Shown here: positions 51,803-60,536 of the stretch, piece after piece
Layout: each line of letters starts with the position of its first letter
Numbering within the stretch: position 1 is the stretch's first letter
Source: Betaproteobacteria bacterium
Lineage (GTDB): Bacteria; Acidobacteriota; Terriglobia; Acidiferrales; UBA7541
NCBI GenBank assembly: GCA_903970165.1
Contig: CAJCHZ010000092.1
Coordinates: 33,640 to 97,639, forward strand
Length of the DNA: 64,000 nt
Direction: 5' to 3'
Position numbers and translations under genes: made by a program
The notes under the pieces: model-generated
Seen by the model: only the letters and a program-made list of their open reading frames with translations
Told to the model about the DNA's origin: nothing
Database searches by the model: none

Positions 51803-51824
51803 GGGACGGGCTAAAGCCCGCCCC
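51803..51824. repeat. REP-like palindrome between rpsI and rpsB
   Basis: GGGACGGGCT AA AGCCCGCCCC: a 10-bp stem with one mismatch and an AA centre. It is followed by TACAAAGGC. Confidence 0.75.
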
Positions 51825-51877
51825 TACAAAGGCATCAAATCGCGCTACCGCAAACGGCTATTCAAATAGGAGGAAAC

Positions 51878-52768
51878 TTGGCAGTAGAAATTACAATGAA
51901 AGAGTTGCTGGAGGCCGGAGTACATTTCGGTCACCAGACGCGTCGCTGGAACCCGAAGATGAAGGAATATATTTTCGGGGAACGGAACGGCATTCACATC
52001 ATTGATTTGCAGAAAACATTGAAGATGTTCCGCGAAGCGAGCCGCTTCGTGAGCGATCTTTCCGGGCAAGGCAAATCGGTTTTGTTTGTGGGAACCAAGC
52101 GGCAGGCGCAGGAAGCTGTGGCCGAAGAGTCCAAGCGCTGCGGAGCGTTCTTTGTGAACCACCGCTGGCTGGGTGGGACGCTGACGAATTGGGCGACGCT
52201 GCAGAAATCGATCAAGCGGCTGAAGCTGCTGAAGGCCATGACGGAAGATGGCCGGATCAACGAACTTTCGAAAAAAGAAAAAGCGCGGCTGGGCCGCGAG
52301 ATGAAGCACCTCAATCAGAACCTTGAGGGCATCGAGAACATGTCGCAATTGCCGGACGCCATGTTCGTGATTGACTCGAACGCGGAAGAGATCGCGGTGA
52401 AAGAAGCGCGGCGCATGGGCGTGCCGGTTGTTTCGGTTGTGGACACGAATTGCGATCCCGACGTAGTGGACTGGATTATTCCTGGGAACGACGACGCGTT
52501 GCGCGCGATCCGGCTGTTCACGACGAAGATTGCGGACTCCGTGCTCGAAGGGCACACCGCTTACCAGCAATCGCAGGTGGCGGAGCAGAAGTCGGCGGAA
52601 GACCAGGCGCTGGTGGATGGCGTGGAGTACGTAGATACGAGCGCATACGAGCGGTATGAGAAGCAGGAAGGCGACTTTGTCGAAGGAGCTGACGTGGCCG
52701 TGCCTGCGGAACCTGCTCCGGAAACGGGCGCCGAAGCGACCGTACCGCCGGACGACGAGTCTCGGTAG
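51878..52768 (+). CDS. rpsB: 30S ribosomal protein S2
   Basis: A 296-residue S2. Conserved blocks: MKELLEAGVHFGHQTRRWNPKMK, FVGTKRQAQEAV, RWLGGTLTNWAT, IVIDSNAEEIAVKEA-like, and VVDTNCDPDVVDWIIPGNDDA. The C-terminal 60 residues are an acidic, low-complexity extension. TTG 51878 has AGGAGG 5 bases upstream. A strong terminator follows the stop, so tsf may be transcribed partly on its own. Confidence 0.97.
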   Translation: MAVEITMKELLEAGVHFGHQTRRWNPKMKEYIFGERNGIHIIDLQKTLKMFREASRFVSDLSGQGKSVLFVGTKRQAQEAVAEESKRCGAFFVNHRWLGGTLTNWATLQKSIKRLKLLKAMTEDGRINELSKKEKARLGREMKHLNQNLEGIENMSQLPDAMFVIDSNAEEIAVKEARRMGVPVVSVVDTNCDPDVVDWIIPGNDDALRAIRLFTTKIADSVLEGHTAYQQSQVAEQKSAEDQALVDGVEYVDTSAYERYEKQEGDFVEGADVAVPAEPAPETGAEATVPPDDESR

Positions 52769-52795
52769 TTTTAGCGTGCCAGCAGGAGATTGGCG

Positions 52796-52830
52796 AGACC
52801 CGCTCCAGGCGGCTCGGAGCGGGTCTTTTT
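52796..52830 (+). terminator. Intrinsic terminator between rpsB and tsf
   Basis: An 11-bp stem AGACCCGCTCC / GGAGCGGGTCT (52796-52806, 52816-52826) with loop AGGCGGCTC. T residues 52826-52830 follow. It lies 28 bases after the rpsB stop. Confidence 0.85.
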
Positions 52831-52922
52831 GCAGATTGCAGCTTGCAGGGTTTCAATCGGCAGGCTTCATACAAGAGATTAAGATCCGGAATTCGCGGAC
52901 AGAATTCGCAGAGAGAAAAAGG

Positions 52923-53597
52923 ATGAGTACACAACAGCCAGCTATGCAAATCCCAGCACATCTCGTGAAAGAACTGCGCGAGCGAACCGGCGCGGGATTT
53001 AGTGATTGCCGCGCGGCGCTCGTGGAAGCGGGCGCGGACGTCCAGAAAGCCATCGATATCCTGCGGAAAAAGGGACAGGCCGCGGCGGCCAAGAAGTCGC
53101 AGCGCGAAGCGAGCGAAGGGCTCGTGGGCAGCTACATTCACGCGGGCGGCAAGATTGGTGTGCTCGTGGAGATCAACTGCGAGTCGGATTTCGTGGCGCG
53201 CACGGAGCGATTCCAGAATTTGTGCCATGACATTGCGATGCACATCGCGGCGCTGGATCCGCGGTATGTGCGGCGCGAAGAAGTGACGCCGGAGATGCTG
53301 GAGAAGGAACGCGAGATTTATTCAGCGCAGGCGCGGGCTACCGGCAAGCCGGAGCCGGTGATCGAGAGAATCGTTACGGGCAAGATGGAGAAGTTTTACG
53401 AGGAAAATTGCCTGTACGAACAACACTACATCAAGGATGAGAGCGTGACGATCGGCGAGATGGTGAAGCAGGCCATCGCGGAGCTGGGCGAAAATATCGT
53501 GATCAAGCGGTTTTCGCGGTTTAAGGTGGGCGAGGAAGGCGGGCCGGCGTCGGCGTTGCCGGAGACCGCGCCTGTTCCGGCACCTGCTAATTCGTGA
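52923..53597 (+). CDS. tsf: Elongation factor Ts
   Basis: A 224-residue EF-Ts. The N-terminal UBA-like part (VKELRERTGAGFSDCRAALVE) and the exchange motif NCESDFVARTERF are clear. It releases GDP from EF-Tu. The coding frame is open far upstream, but ATG 52923 is used: it begins MSTQQPAMQIP and follows GAGAGAAAAAGG. The 154-base gap from rpsB contains a terminator. The C-terminus has a short Pro/Ala tail. A terminator follows 30 bases after the stop. Confidence 0.95.
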   Translation: MSTQQPAMQIPAHLVKELRERTGAGFSDCRAALVEAGADVQKAIDILRKKGQAAAAKKSQREASEGLVGSYIHAGGKIGVLVEINCESDFVARTERFQNLCHDIAMHIAALDPRYVRREEVTPEMLEKEREIYSAQARATGKPEPVIERIVTGKMEKFYEENCLYEQHYIKDESVTIGEMVKQAIAELGENIVIKRFSRFKVGEEGGPASALPETAPVPAPANS

Positions 53598-53626
53598 ACT
53601 GTTTTCACTGAGACAGGAACCTTGAG

Positions 53627-53658
53627 CGTCCCGGTTTTTTGCCGGGACGTTTTTTTTT
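53627..53658 (+). terminator. Intrinsic terminator after tsf
   Basis: A perfect 8-bp stem CGTCCCGG / CCGGGACG (53627-53634, 53642-53649) and nine T residues (53650-53658). Confidence 0.9.
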
Positions 53659-53855
53659 GCGGGTGGAAAAGATTTGCATCTGTTTTCGCGTGGCGCTGGG
53701 AAGCGGAGAGAGAAAAAGACGGGGAGACGGAAAAGAAGGAAAAGACGGAAAAAGAAAGAAAAGCGGGAGCAGAGCTCCCGCACTCCATATTGGTTGGATA
53801 GTTTGTTACAATTCCGAGGATTTTATTGGGCAGGTAAAGCAGCTACCGGAGATAC

Positions 53856-54632
53856 ATGGCCGCACTGAAGAAGACTGGAAAGAAAACCACGAAGAAAGTT
53901 ACGCGACACGCGCAATTGGCCTACCGGCGGATTCTGCTGAAGCTTTCGGGAGAGTCGCTGCAGGGTCCGCAGGGATTCGGGATTCATGGTGAGACGATTC
54001 AGTCAATCGCGCGCGAACTAAAAGAGGTGCACGAGCTGGGCGTGGAGATCGCCATCATGGTGGGCGGCGGAAATATTTTTCGCGGGGCGCGGCAGAAGGG
54101 CTTTGAGATAGACCGCTCGACCGGGGATTACATGGGCATGCTGGCGACGGTAATCAACGCGCTGGCTTTGCAGGACGCACTGGAAAAAGAGGGCGTGTTC
54201 ACGCGGGTCTTGAGCGCGATCGAGATGCGGCAGGTTTCTGAGCCGTTCATCCGGCGGCGGGCGATGCGGCATCTGGAGAAGAATCGGATCGTGATTTTTG
54301 CTGCGGGGACCGGGAACCCTTATTTTTCAACGGACACGGCGGCGGCTTTGCGCGCGATGGAGATCAAAGCGGACGTGATTTTGAAGGCCACGCGCGTAGA
54401 CGGAATTTTCGACGCGGACCCTGAGAAAGTTTCCGGAGCGAAGTTTTTTGCGCAGATTACGTATGGTGATGTGTTGAACCAGAATTTGAAAGTGATGGAT
54501 GCGACGGCGATTTCGTTGTGCATGGAGAATGGGATGCCGATCGTGGTGTTCAACATGAACCAGCATGGGAACATCAAGCGGGTGGTGCTGGGCGAGCGCG
54601 TGGGATCATCGGTGACTCCTGCGTTGAGTTAG
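53856..54632 (+). CDS. pyrH: UMP kinase
   Basis: A 258-residue amino-acid-kinase-family enzyme that phosphorylates UMP. Motifs: RILLKLSGESLQG (about residue 24), VGGGNIFRG (about 68), GTGNPYFSTDTAAALRA (about 148) and VDGIFDADPEKV. The first 20 residues are a lysine-rich extension. It starts after a terminator and so may have its own promoter; a hairpin CGGGAGC/GCTCCCG (53764-53780) lies upstream. frr follows 105 bases later. Confidence 0.96.
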   Translation: MAALKKTGKKTTKKVTRHAQLAYRRILLKLSGESLQGPQGFGIHGETIQSIARELKEVHELGVEIAIMVGGGNIFRGARQKGFEIDRSTGDYMGMLATVINALALQDALEKEGVFTRVLSAIEMRQVSEPFIRRRAMRHLEKNRIVIFAAGTGNPYFSTDTAAALRAMEIKADVILKATRVDGIFDADPEKVSGAKFFAQITYGDVLNQNLKVMDATAISLCMENGMPIVVFNMNQHGNIKRVVLGERVGSSVTPALS

Positions 54633-54737
54633 CGTTCGGCGCTGCGGGGGCGGCGCTGGGGAATCATTCTTGCACAGCGGTGAACGCGGGCCGGTTTCAT
54701 CTATTCATTTTATTTTGAAAAGTGAGTTGAGGGCGAC

Positions 54738-55301
54738 ATGACTACGAAAGACTTGATGGCTGCGGCACGGACGCGCATGGAAAAAGCGGTGGATGATTTT
54801 CGCAAGGAAGCGGCCACGATCCGCACTGGGCGCGCGAATGCCACGATGCTGGATAACATTCGCGTGGATTACCACGGAACCCCGATGCCGGTGAACCAGC
54901 TTGGTTCGATGACCGTGCCGGACCCGACGCTGATTGTGATCGCGCCGTGGGACACGAGCGTGGTGGCGCTGATCGACAAGGCGATTCGCACGTCGGATTT
55001 GGGATTGAATCCGACGAACGACGGGAAAGTGGTGCGCGTGCCGATTCCGGCTTTGACCGAGGAGCGGCGCAAGGATTTTGTGAAACAGTTGCACAAGGTG
55101 CTGGAAAATCACAAAACGGCCGTGAGGAATATTCGACGGGACATCAAAGAAGGAATTGAGAAGCTGGAGAAAGAGAAGAAAATCAGCGAGGACGAGAAGA
55201 AGCGCGCGCTGGATGAGTTGGAGAAAGTGTCGCAGGCGGAGACTGGCAAGGTGGAAGGACTGTCCGCGGCGAAAGAGAAAGAGATTATGGGGATCAAGTA
55301 G
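54738..55301 (+). CDS. frr: Ribosome recycling factor
   Basis: A 187-residue RRF. Conserved stretches FRKEAATIRTGRANATMLDNI, YHGTPMPVNQLGSMTVPDP and IPALTEERRKDFVKQLHKV are all present. It splits terminated ribosomes together with EF-G, which is also encoded in the window. It is the usual neighbour of pyrH and completes the block rpsB-tsf-pyrH-frr. TTGAGGG precedes ATG 54738. Confidence 0.97.
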   Translation: MTTKDLMAAARTRMEKAVDDFRKEAATIRTGRANATMLDNIRVDYHGTPMPVNQLGSMTVPDPTLIVIAPWDTSVVALIDKAIRTSDLGLNPTNDGKVVRVPIPALTEERRKDFVKQLHKVLENHKTAVRNIRRDIKEGIEKLEKEKKISEDEKKRALDELEKVSQAETGKVEGLSAAKEKEIMGIK

Positions 55302-55402
55302 TGCGAAGAACGGAATTTGAAATACGAACTTTGAAAAAAAGAAGCGCGACGTTAAAGACCGCAGTGGTCATTCCTTCCTGCGGGTAATTCCATTTTGCCC
55401 TT

Positions 55403-55879
55403 TCAGCGCTGAATTTCGATCAGCAGAACCCAGGCTCCAAATACTCCTGCCGCGAAGGAGAAGAGCGTGCCTGGGACGACCCAATAAATACCGTGAGGGT
55501 GGCCGGTGATTAGCAAAACGCCCGCCACAAAAAAGGGAAGGGACGGCAGCTGATTCATCAGGATGCGCGAGAGGGATTTTGCGCGAGGGTGGGAGTTCTT
55601 CCAGGTGCGCATTAGAGCGACGAGTTGGAACGTCCACATCGTGAGACCGGTGGCGCCCATTTCGATGCCGAGGGTTGTTTGCGATTGTGCTGGAATGAGG
55701 GCGAAGGTCGCGACGATCAGGACGGAGAGCAGGGAGAGGAGTGCTTCGACGGCGCGCGTCGGCAATTCGCGGAATTGAAGGATGCGCGTGAGATTGATGG
55801 AGATAGCGACGAAGAGAAGGCCGGCGAGCGCGGCGGAGGCGCCAGCTTCTGCTACGAAGAAATTCTCCCAGCCCAGCAT
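55403..55879 (-). CDS. Four-helix membrane protein of unknown function
   Basis: A 158-residue protein with four membrane segments (about residues 10-30, 45-63, 72-90 and 112-150). The start MLGWENFFVAEAGASAALAGLLFVAISINL is typical of a small family sometimes labelled FtsH-modulator-like, but I do not rely on that label. It follows the DUF3857 gene by only 13 bases on the same strand, so the two are probably co-transcribed. Confidence 0.7.
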   Translation of the reverse strand: MLGWENFFVAEAGASAALAGLLFVAISINLTRILQFRELPTRAVEALLSLLSVLIVATFALIPAQSQTTLGIEMGATGLTMWTFQLVALMRTWKNSHPRAKSLSRILMNQLPSLPFFVAGVLLITGHPHGIYWVVPGTLFSFAAGVFGAWVLLIEIQR

Positions 55880-55892
55880 GCGCGGGAGGGTA

Positions 55893-58214
55893 TCACGGTT
55901 TCTGCGGTTTGGCCGGGGAGGCAGGAGCTGGGGTTGGAGTTGGAGTGGTTGCGTCGGCGGTCTGGCGCTCCAGCGTGAAGGATTGCGACTCGTCGTTTTG
56001 GACGGTGCGGAAGAAGGCGATGTAATCGGCGGCGCGGTCGGCGGAGATTTCCTTCAAAATAAAATTGAGGTGGCGCGTCGCGAGGAGAGACGCCTCCTTC
56101 GCGCTGTATTGTGAGGAGTAGGTCGCGAAATCGCGCTGGACGGAAGTTCCGGCAGGGACTTGGATCGTTGTGCCCGGGGGCAGATGCAATGTCACGCTGA
56201 CGATCACATCGAGGGGCGTTCCCAGGTCGATGGGCGAGGGGGCAGCGCCGGCTGTGGATTTTGAGGGCGGGTCGGGCACACCGAGAAGCGGGAGCAGCGC
56301 GGGAATGCGAATTGTTTTTTTTGACCAGTCAACGAGCTTGGGTTGCTCGATCTCGTATTCGACCTTGAAAGGCTCTTTCGTCGCGTAGGGATCGGAAGTG
56401 GTGGTCGAAAGTATCTTTCCGCGGAAGCCGTCGGAGAGCGCGAGAAGTTGCGCGACCTCGTTTTGTTTTTCTTTAGGAGCTTGATGAAAAGCGACGCGCA
56501 GGAGGAGTTCATTGTCCCCGCGCATGGCGTAGTGGACTTTGGCGGTGAGTTTGCCTTCGGGCGAGAGAGCCGCATCAATGTCCACGCGTTGCGTTGAAGC
56601 AAAGGGCAGATCATTGGGAATTTGGCCAACCATCGGGGAGGGCGGCAGGTCCGTAAGCGGCCCGTCATCGCGGCCGACAATCAGTGAAGCGCTGCCTCGG
56701 TACGGGGCTGGGAGAGCGCCAAAGGGCGCTACCTCCAGGCTGGGATCGAGCCAGCAGTTGCAGCCCACAACGCCGATCAACAAGTGGGCAAATGCCGCGG
56801 GGCTTGGTACCAAGGCACTAAATTTTTTGGAGGAACCGATCAGGGCAGCACCTGCTTCGAGTCCGGCGGCTTTTGCGAGCGCCTGGAAAAGGAAAAACTT
56901 GTCTTCTTGTGTGGCGTAACCCGAGGAAATGATTTCGGGCAGGGGGCGCGACTTGAATCCCGTGGCGCCCAGCGGCAGATCGACCGTTTTGATTTTTTGC
57001 GAGACGAAGTCGTAGATGCGTTGTGTCTTGACCAAAGGGGTGGAGGCTTGTTCCGTCAGGTGCTGCGACAGGGCGATGACTTCGTCGGGCAGTTGTGTCG
57101 GCAGCCGGAACGCTAAGTAGAGGTTGTAGGAAAGTTCCGCCCATGACGAAATCTTTCCGGCTTGTATGTCGGGGACCTCGTCCGATGCGGAAGAGTCCAT
57201 CTTGCTGCCAGCTGATTCCTGGGGCACTGCGTGATGCCAGGTGTAGATGGTCCTGGAGTCGACCGCCTCACCGGATTTCTCGACCGATACGTCGGATGCA
57301 GTCGGCTTGAGCAAAAGCTGAACTTTGCCGAACTCGGGCGGCGGAAGCGGGTCATCGGCTGGGGGAGGCGGAGCAGAAGGAGAAGCTTCCGCTGGCTTGG
57401 TGGGAGCTTTCTCGGGCTTTGTTTTTTTCGGGTCCGATAGCGGCAATTGAGCCAGCAACGCGGGATCCACGCTTTCGATTGTCGGCTCAACACAGAATCC
57501 GCAGTGTTGGTCCGGATAGAGGCGCCATGCCAGCTGCTGTTTGGTCGCTTGGCTTTTGATGACGATGTATTCGGTTTTCGCCAGAACTGAAGTGGGCAGG
57601 TCGACTTGAAACTGCTCGTTTAAGACGACACCGGTGCGATCGAAAGAGTGTTCCAGCGAGAAGTCCGGAGCGAGTGGAGGATGGGAGATTGTTGTGATGA
57701 CGCGATATTCGAGGGAGTCGCCGGGTTCGAGGCCGAGGATGCGGACGGATTTTACGCGGACGTCCTGGTAAGCGGGGGCGTTGACTACAGCGGGATTCGG
57801 GATGTCGGTGATGGCGCTGGGGAGGACGTCGGCGGTGCCTCCGCTGGCGTGGGTGATGCGGACGAGCGGAATTTCGATTTGCTCGAAAGCGCGGTTGAAA
57901 TTGAAATTGAGGCGGGCGAATTGGCGGGCGCCGAGTTCGTCGTTGATTTTGACGCGGGCGTGGACTTCCTTGCGGCTGGCGCCGTCGGCTTCAAAGCGAA
58001 CGGTTGTTTCGAGGAGTTCGATCTCGGAGGGGAGTTTGGGGGTTGGTTTCGTGGCGGATTTTTCCGGGGATTTGTCGGGAGCTTTCTCGGGGGCTTTCTG
58101 CGCGGGCTTTTGAGAGGCATCTTGCGAGTTCCGCGGGGTTGCGGCAGCCGCAGCGAAAAAACAGAGTGCCGCAGCGATGGGAATCGCGGAGAGAAAAGCG
58201 CGAAGAGCTTTCAT
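55893..58214 (-). CDS. Exported DUF3857/transglutaminase-like protein lacking the catalytic cysteine
   Basis: A 773-residue protein with a signal peptide (about residues 1-26) and a Lys/Pro-rich linker (KPAQKAPEKAPDKSPEKSA). The DUF3857 domain comes next (about 60-250), then a transglutaminase-like domain (about 375-500: AQLSQHLTEQAST-like, YDFVSQKIKTV). Where active relatives have a cysteine in GxCKD, this one reads SSGYATQEDKFFLFQALAKA, so Cys is missing, although a His (FAHLLIGV) and Asp (WLDPSL) remain. The C-terminal 250 residues are a DUF3858-like region. Probably a non-catalytic surface or periplasmic protein. ATG 58214 is chosen from the signal peptide. Confidence 0.8.
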   Translation of the reverse strand: MKALRAFLSAIPIAAALCFFAAAAATPRNSQDASQKPAQKAPEKAPDKSPEKSATKPTPKLPSEIELLETTVRFEADGASRKEVHARVKINDELGARQFARLNFNFNRAFEQIEIPLVRITHASGGTADVLPSAITDIPNPAVVNAPAYQDVRVKSVRILGLEPGDSLEYRVITTISHPPLAPDFSLEHSFDRTGVVLNEQFQVDLPTSVLAKTEYIVIKSQATKQQLAWRLYPDQHCGFCVEPTIESVDPALLAQLPLSDPKKTKPEKAPTKPAEASPSAPPPPADDPLPPPEFGKVQLLLKPTASDVSVEKSGEAVDSRTIYTWHHAVPQESAGSKMDSSASDEVPDIQAGKISSWAELSYNLYLAFRLPTQLPDEVIALSQHLTEQASTPLVKTQRIYDFVSQKIKTVDLPLGATGFKSRPLPEIISSGYATQEDKFFLFQALAKAAGLEAGAALIGSSKKFSALVPSPAAFAHLLIGVVGCNCWLDPSLEVAPFGALPAPYRGSASLIVGRDDGPLTDLPPSPMVGQIPNDLPFASTQRVDIDAALSPEGKLTAKVHYAMRGDNELLLRVAFHQAPKEKQNEVAQLLALSDGFRGKILSTTTSDPYATKEPFKVEYEIEQPKLVDWSKKTIRIPALLPLLGVPDPPSKSTAGAAPSPIDLGTPLDVIVSVTLHLPPGTTIQVPAGTSVQRDFATYSSQYSAKEASLLATRHLNFILKEISADRAADYIAFFRTVQNDESQSFTLERQTADATTPTPTPAPASPAKPQKP

Positions 58215-58383
58215 GATGGCCTCGGAGGAAGTGTAAGGGCGAGGGAGAATCGAGGTAAAGCGGCGGGTTGCGTGGCGTTGCCCGTTATACACGGCGCGGG
58301 GTCGAAACGGATTTGGAGTTGGGCCGTCTGACGGCGTGGTAGAGTCTTTTGCCGGTTTGCGTGAGGCACAGGGAGAACTGGGA

Positions 58384-59925
58384 ATGCGAAGGATTTTTGG
58401 CGGGATTGCGGTGGTTGCGGCGATGGCCGCGGTTGGCGCTGCGTTTGTTCGTGCCGACAACAGGGTTGCGGCGAAGGGGCCGGAGGAAGATGGGACCAAG
58501 CCTGCGCTCGTAAAAATTGCCGGGGCTGGCTTGATGGATTCGCATGCGTACCAATATTTGACGGAATTGAGCGACGATGTCGGCGCGCGCGTGACTGGCT
58601 CGCCCCAGGCGAAGCATGCCGTGGAATGGGGCCAGGCGAAGATGAAGGCCATGGGCCTGGAAAATGTGCACGTGGAGAAATGGCAGTTGTGGCGCGGGTG
58701 GACGCGGGGGACGGCGCAGGCGGAACTTTTGACGCCGATACGGCGGCCGCTGCATGTGGATGCGATGGGCTGGACGGGCTCGACGCCTGCGGGAGGGGCG
58801 GAGGGAGATGTGGTCGCAGTGAATTTGTTCGACCTCGACGGGGAGATAAAAAATATCTCGCGGCTCAATGGCAAGGTCGCGCTGGTGGTGATGCGCGGCG
58901 CGCCGAACAAGAGCGGCATTCAAATGTTCGCGCAGTTTGGGGATTTCTTGCGAGCGGCCGCTAAAGCGGGCGTGATTGCGGTGATTGGAGGGCAAGGCGG
59001 CGGGAAATCCGCAGGGATGAATCTGACGCATACGGGAATCCTCGGGTTCGACGCGGACTTTGCCGTGCCGGTGGTTTCGATGACCGCGGAAGACCAGGGA
59101 CAATTGGAGCGCTACGTTGCGCGCGGGCTGACTCCGCGCATGCGTTTCAACGTGCAAAACACATTTACGAACGGTCCGGTGGAGAGCGCAAACGTTGTGG
59201 GAGAAATTCGCGGCCGCGAAAATCCGGAGCAGGTGCTGGTTGTTGGAGGGCATCTGGATTCGTGGGATCTTTCCGAAGGAACTACGGACAACGGCATGGG
59301 CTCGAGCTGCGTACTGGGTGCAGCGGACGCGATTCTGCGCAGCGGGATGAAACCGCGGCGTACCATTCGCTTTGTTTTGTTTACGGGGGAAGAGCAGGGA
59401 ATTGACGGCTCGTTCGCATACGTAAAGCAACATGCCGCGGAAATGGCGAATCATCTGGGCAGCGTGATTCTGGACAATGGACAGGGGCCGGTGCGTTCTT
59501 TCCAACTTGGTGGACGCGACGATTTGGTGGAAGCGTTCCGGCCATTTGCACGGTCGCTCGCGGATATTCGGGAAGTGAAGGTGGACGACAAAGTGGAAGA
59601 CGGCACGGACACGCTGCCATTTTCGATTGCTGGATTGCCGGGAATTAACATGGATCAGGATTCGCCGGATTATCAGTACACGCATCACTCCGCGGCGGAT
59701 GCGCTGGAGGCGGTGAAGCCGGATGTTTTGGCGCAGGATGCGACGCTGATGGCGCTGGCGGCCTATTGGATTGCGGACAGGCCGGAACGTTTTGCGACGC
59801 CGTGGCCGGCGGAGCGGGTTGTGAAAATGTTGGTGGCGCAACATGAGGATGACATGTTGAAAGCGTTTGGATTGTGGCCGAAGGAGTTTGCGGATATCGA
59901 GAAGAGGGAAGCGCCGTCGAATTAA
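58384..59925 (+). CDS. Exported M28-family zinc aminopeptidase
   Basis: A 513-residue peptidase. Signal peptide about 1-25. A PA-like insert (about 130-240) precedes the M28 catalytic core, where the two-zinc ligands are visible: GGHLDSWDLSEG, TDNGMG, FTGEEQG (catalytic Glu), and late YTHHSAAD. It probably removes N-terminal amino acids from peptides outside the cytoplasm. Start ATG 58384 follows GGGAGAACTGGG. It is divergent from the DUF3857 gene. Confidence 0.92.
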   Translation: MRRIFGGIAVVAAMAAVGAAFVRADNRVAAKGPEEDGTKPALVKIAGAGLMDSHAYQYLTELSDDVGARVTGSPQAKHAVEWGQAKMKAMGLENVHVEKWQLWRGWTRGTAQAELLTPIRRPLHVDAMGWTGSTPAGGAEGDVVAVNLFDLDGEIKNISRLNGKVALVVMRGAPNKSGIQMFAQFGDFLRAAAKAGVIAVIGGQGGGKSAGMNLTHTGILGFDADFAVPVVSMTAEDQGQLERYVARGLTPRMRFNVQNTFTNGPVESANVVGEIRGRENPEQVLVVGGHLDSWDLSEGTTDNGMGSSCVLGAADAILRSGMKPRRTIRFVLFTGEEQGIDGSFAYVKQHAAEMANHLGSVILDNGQGPVRSFQLGGRDDLVEAFRPFARSLADIREVKVDDKVEDGTDTLPFSIAGLPGINMDQDSPDYQYTHHSAADALEAVKPDVLAQDATLMALAAYWIADRPERFATPWPAERVVKMLVAQHEDDMLKAFGLWPKEFADIEKREAPSN

Positions 59926-60050
59926 TACACAATGCGGAGGCTAAAGTCCCCATTATCAAGCAAATTGTTTATTATTAATGACTTACAGGCTGGCTCGCGG
60001 AAGGGTGTTTGGGGCCGGAGGGCCGGGGACTTAGCGTTATTTGTCGCGAT

Positions 60051-60079
60051 TTGGAGAGTTGGCGTAAGTCCTGTATAAT
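60051..60079 (+). promoter_or_regulatory. Putative upstream promoter of the str operon
   Basis: TTGGAG (60051-60056) and a perfect TATAAT (60074-60079) 17 bases apart. Confidence 0.55.
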
Positions 60080-60148
60080 CAGGGTGCTGAGGAAATCCTG
60101 ACTTAGCTTTATTTCCACAGAGAGTCATTGAGGAATTAAGAAAGAAAT

Positions 60149-60177
60149 TTGACAGAGCACGTTCTTTTCCTTATACT
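60149..60177 (+). promoter_or_regulatory. Strong sigma70-type promoter of the str operon
   Basis: Consensus TTGACA (60149-60154) and TATACT (60172-60177) with 17-base spacing. Transcription would begin near 60184, about 350 bases before rpsL. Confidence 0.8.
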
Positions 60178-60183
60178 CTACGT

Positions 60184-60536
60184 TTTGTCAGGGATGTTTC
60201 TACCCTGGTGAGGGCGGCCTGAAGCTAGGTCGAGGGGTTGGAAGGGAAATATCTTCGGTCCCGGAACATAGCACGACGGATTGGGACAGAAGAGCGGCCG
60301 GAATGGGGCGCCAGCCCCGCAAAGCCGAGTAAGCCTCTCCGAACTGAAGCCAAGAGAATAGTTCTGCCTCTTGGAGTGCGTACGGAGTTTCTTGCTGGTT
60401 GTACCTCCGGATTCGCAGTAGACCTTTCAGCACTATGTGTGCTCTCGCGCATTTTTTTGTGCGCGCGTGCGAGAGCCGCGGGAAATTTTGTGCGCAATGG
60501 TTGGCCGCAAGCGGCCAGACCAAGAAGAGGACGACT
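60184..60536 (+). promoter_or_regulatory. Long structured leader of rpsL
   Basis: About 350 bases of 5' leader with no convincing gene. Hairpins visible: CAGGG/CCCTG (about 60188-60208), GCTCTCGC/GCGAGAGC (60441-60448, 60469-60476) enclosing a seven-T run, and TGGCCGC AA GCGGCCA (60502-60517) a few bases before the rpsL Shine-Dalgarno. The last could control access to the start. The region 59926-60536 otherwise has no gene. Confidence 0.5.

Noticed and set aside
58285..59844. A 519-codon minus-strand frame opposite the M28 peptidase
   Set aside because: His/Arg-rich shadow; the plus strand carries a complete zinc peptidase.
59926..60040. Inverted CTAAAGTCCCC-type ends as a second mobile element before the str operon
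   Set aside because: Only about ten bases match, with a gap; could be chance.
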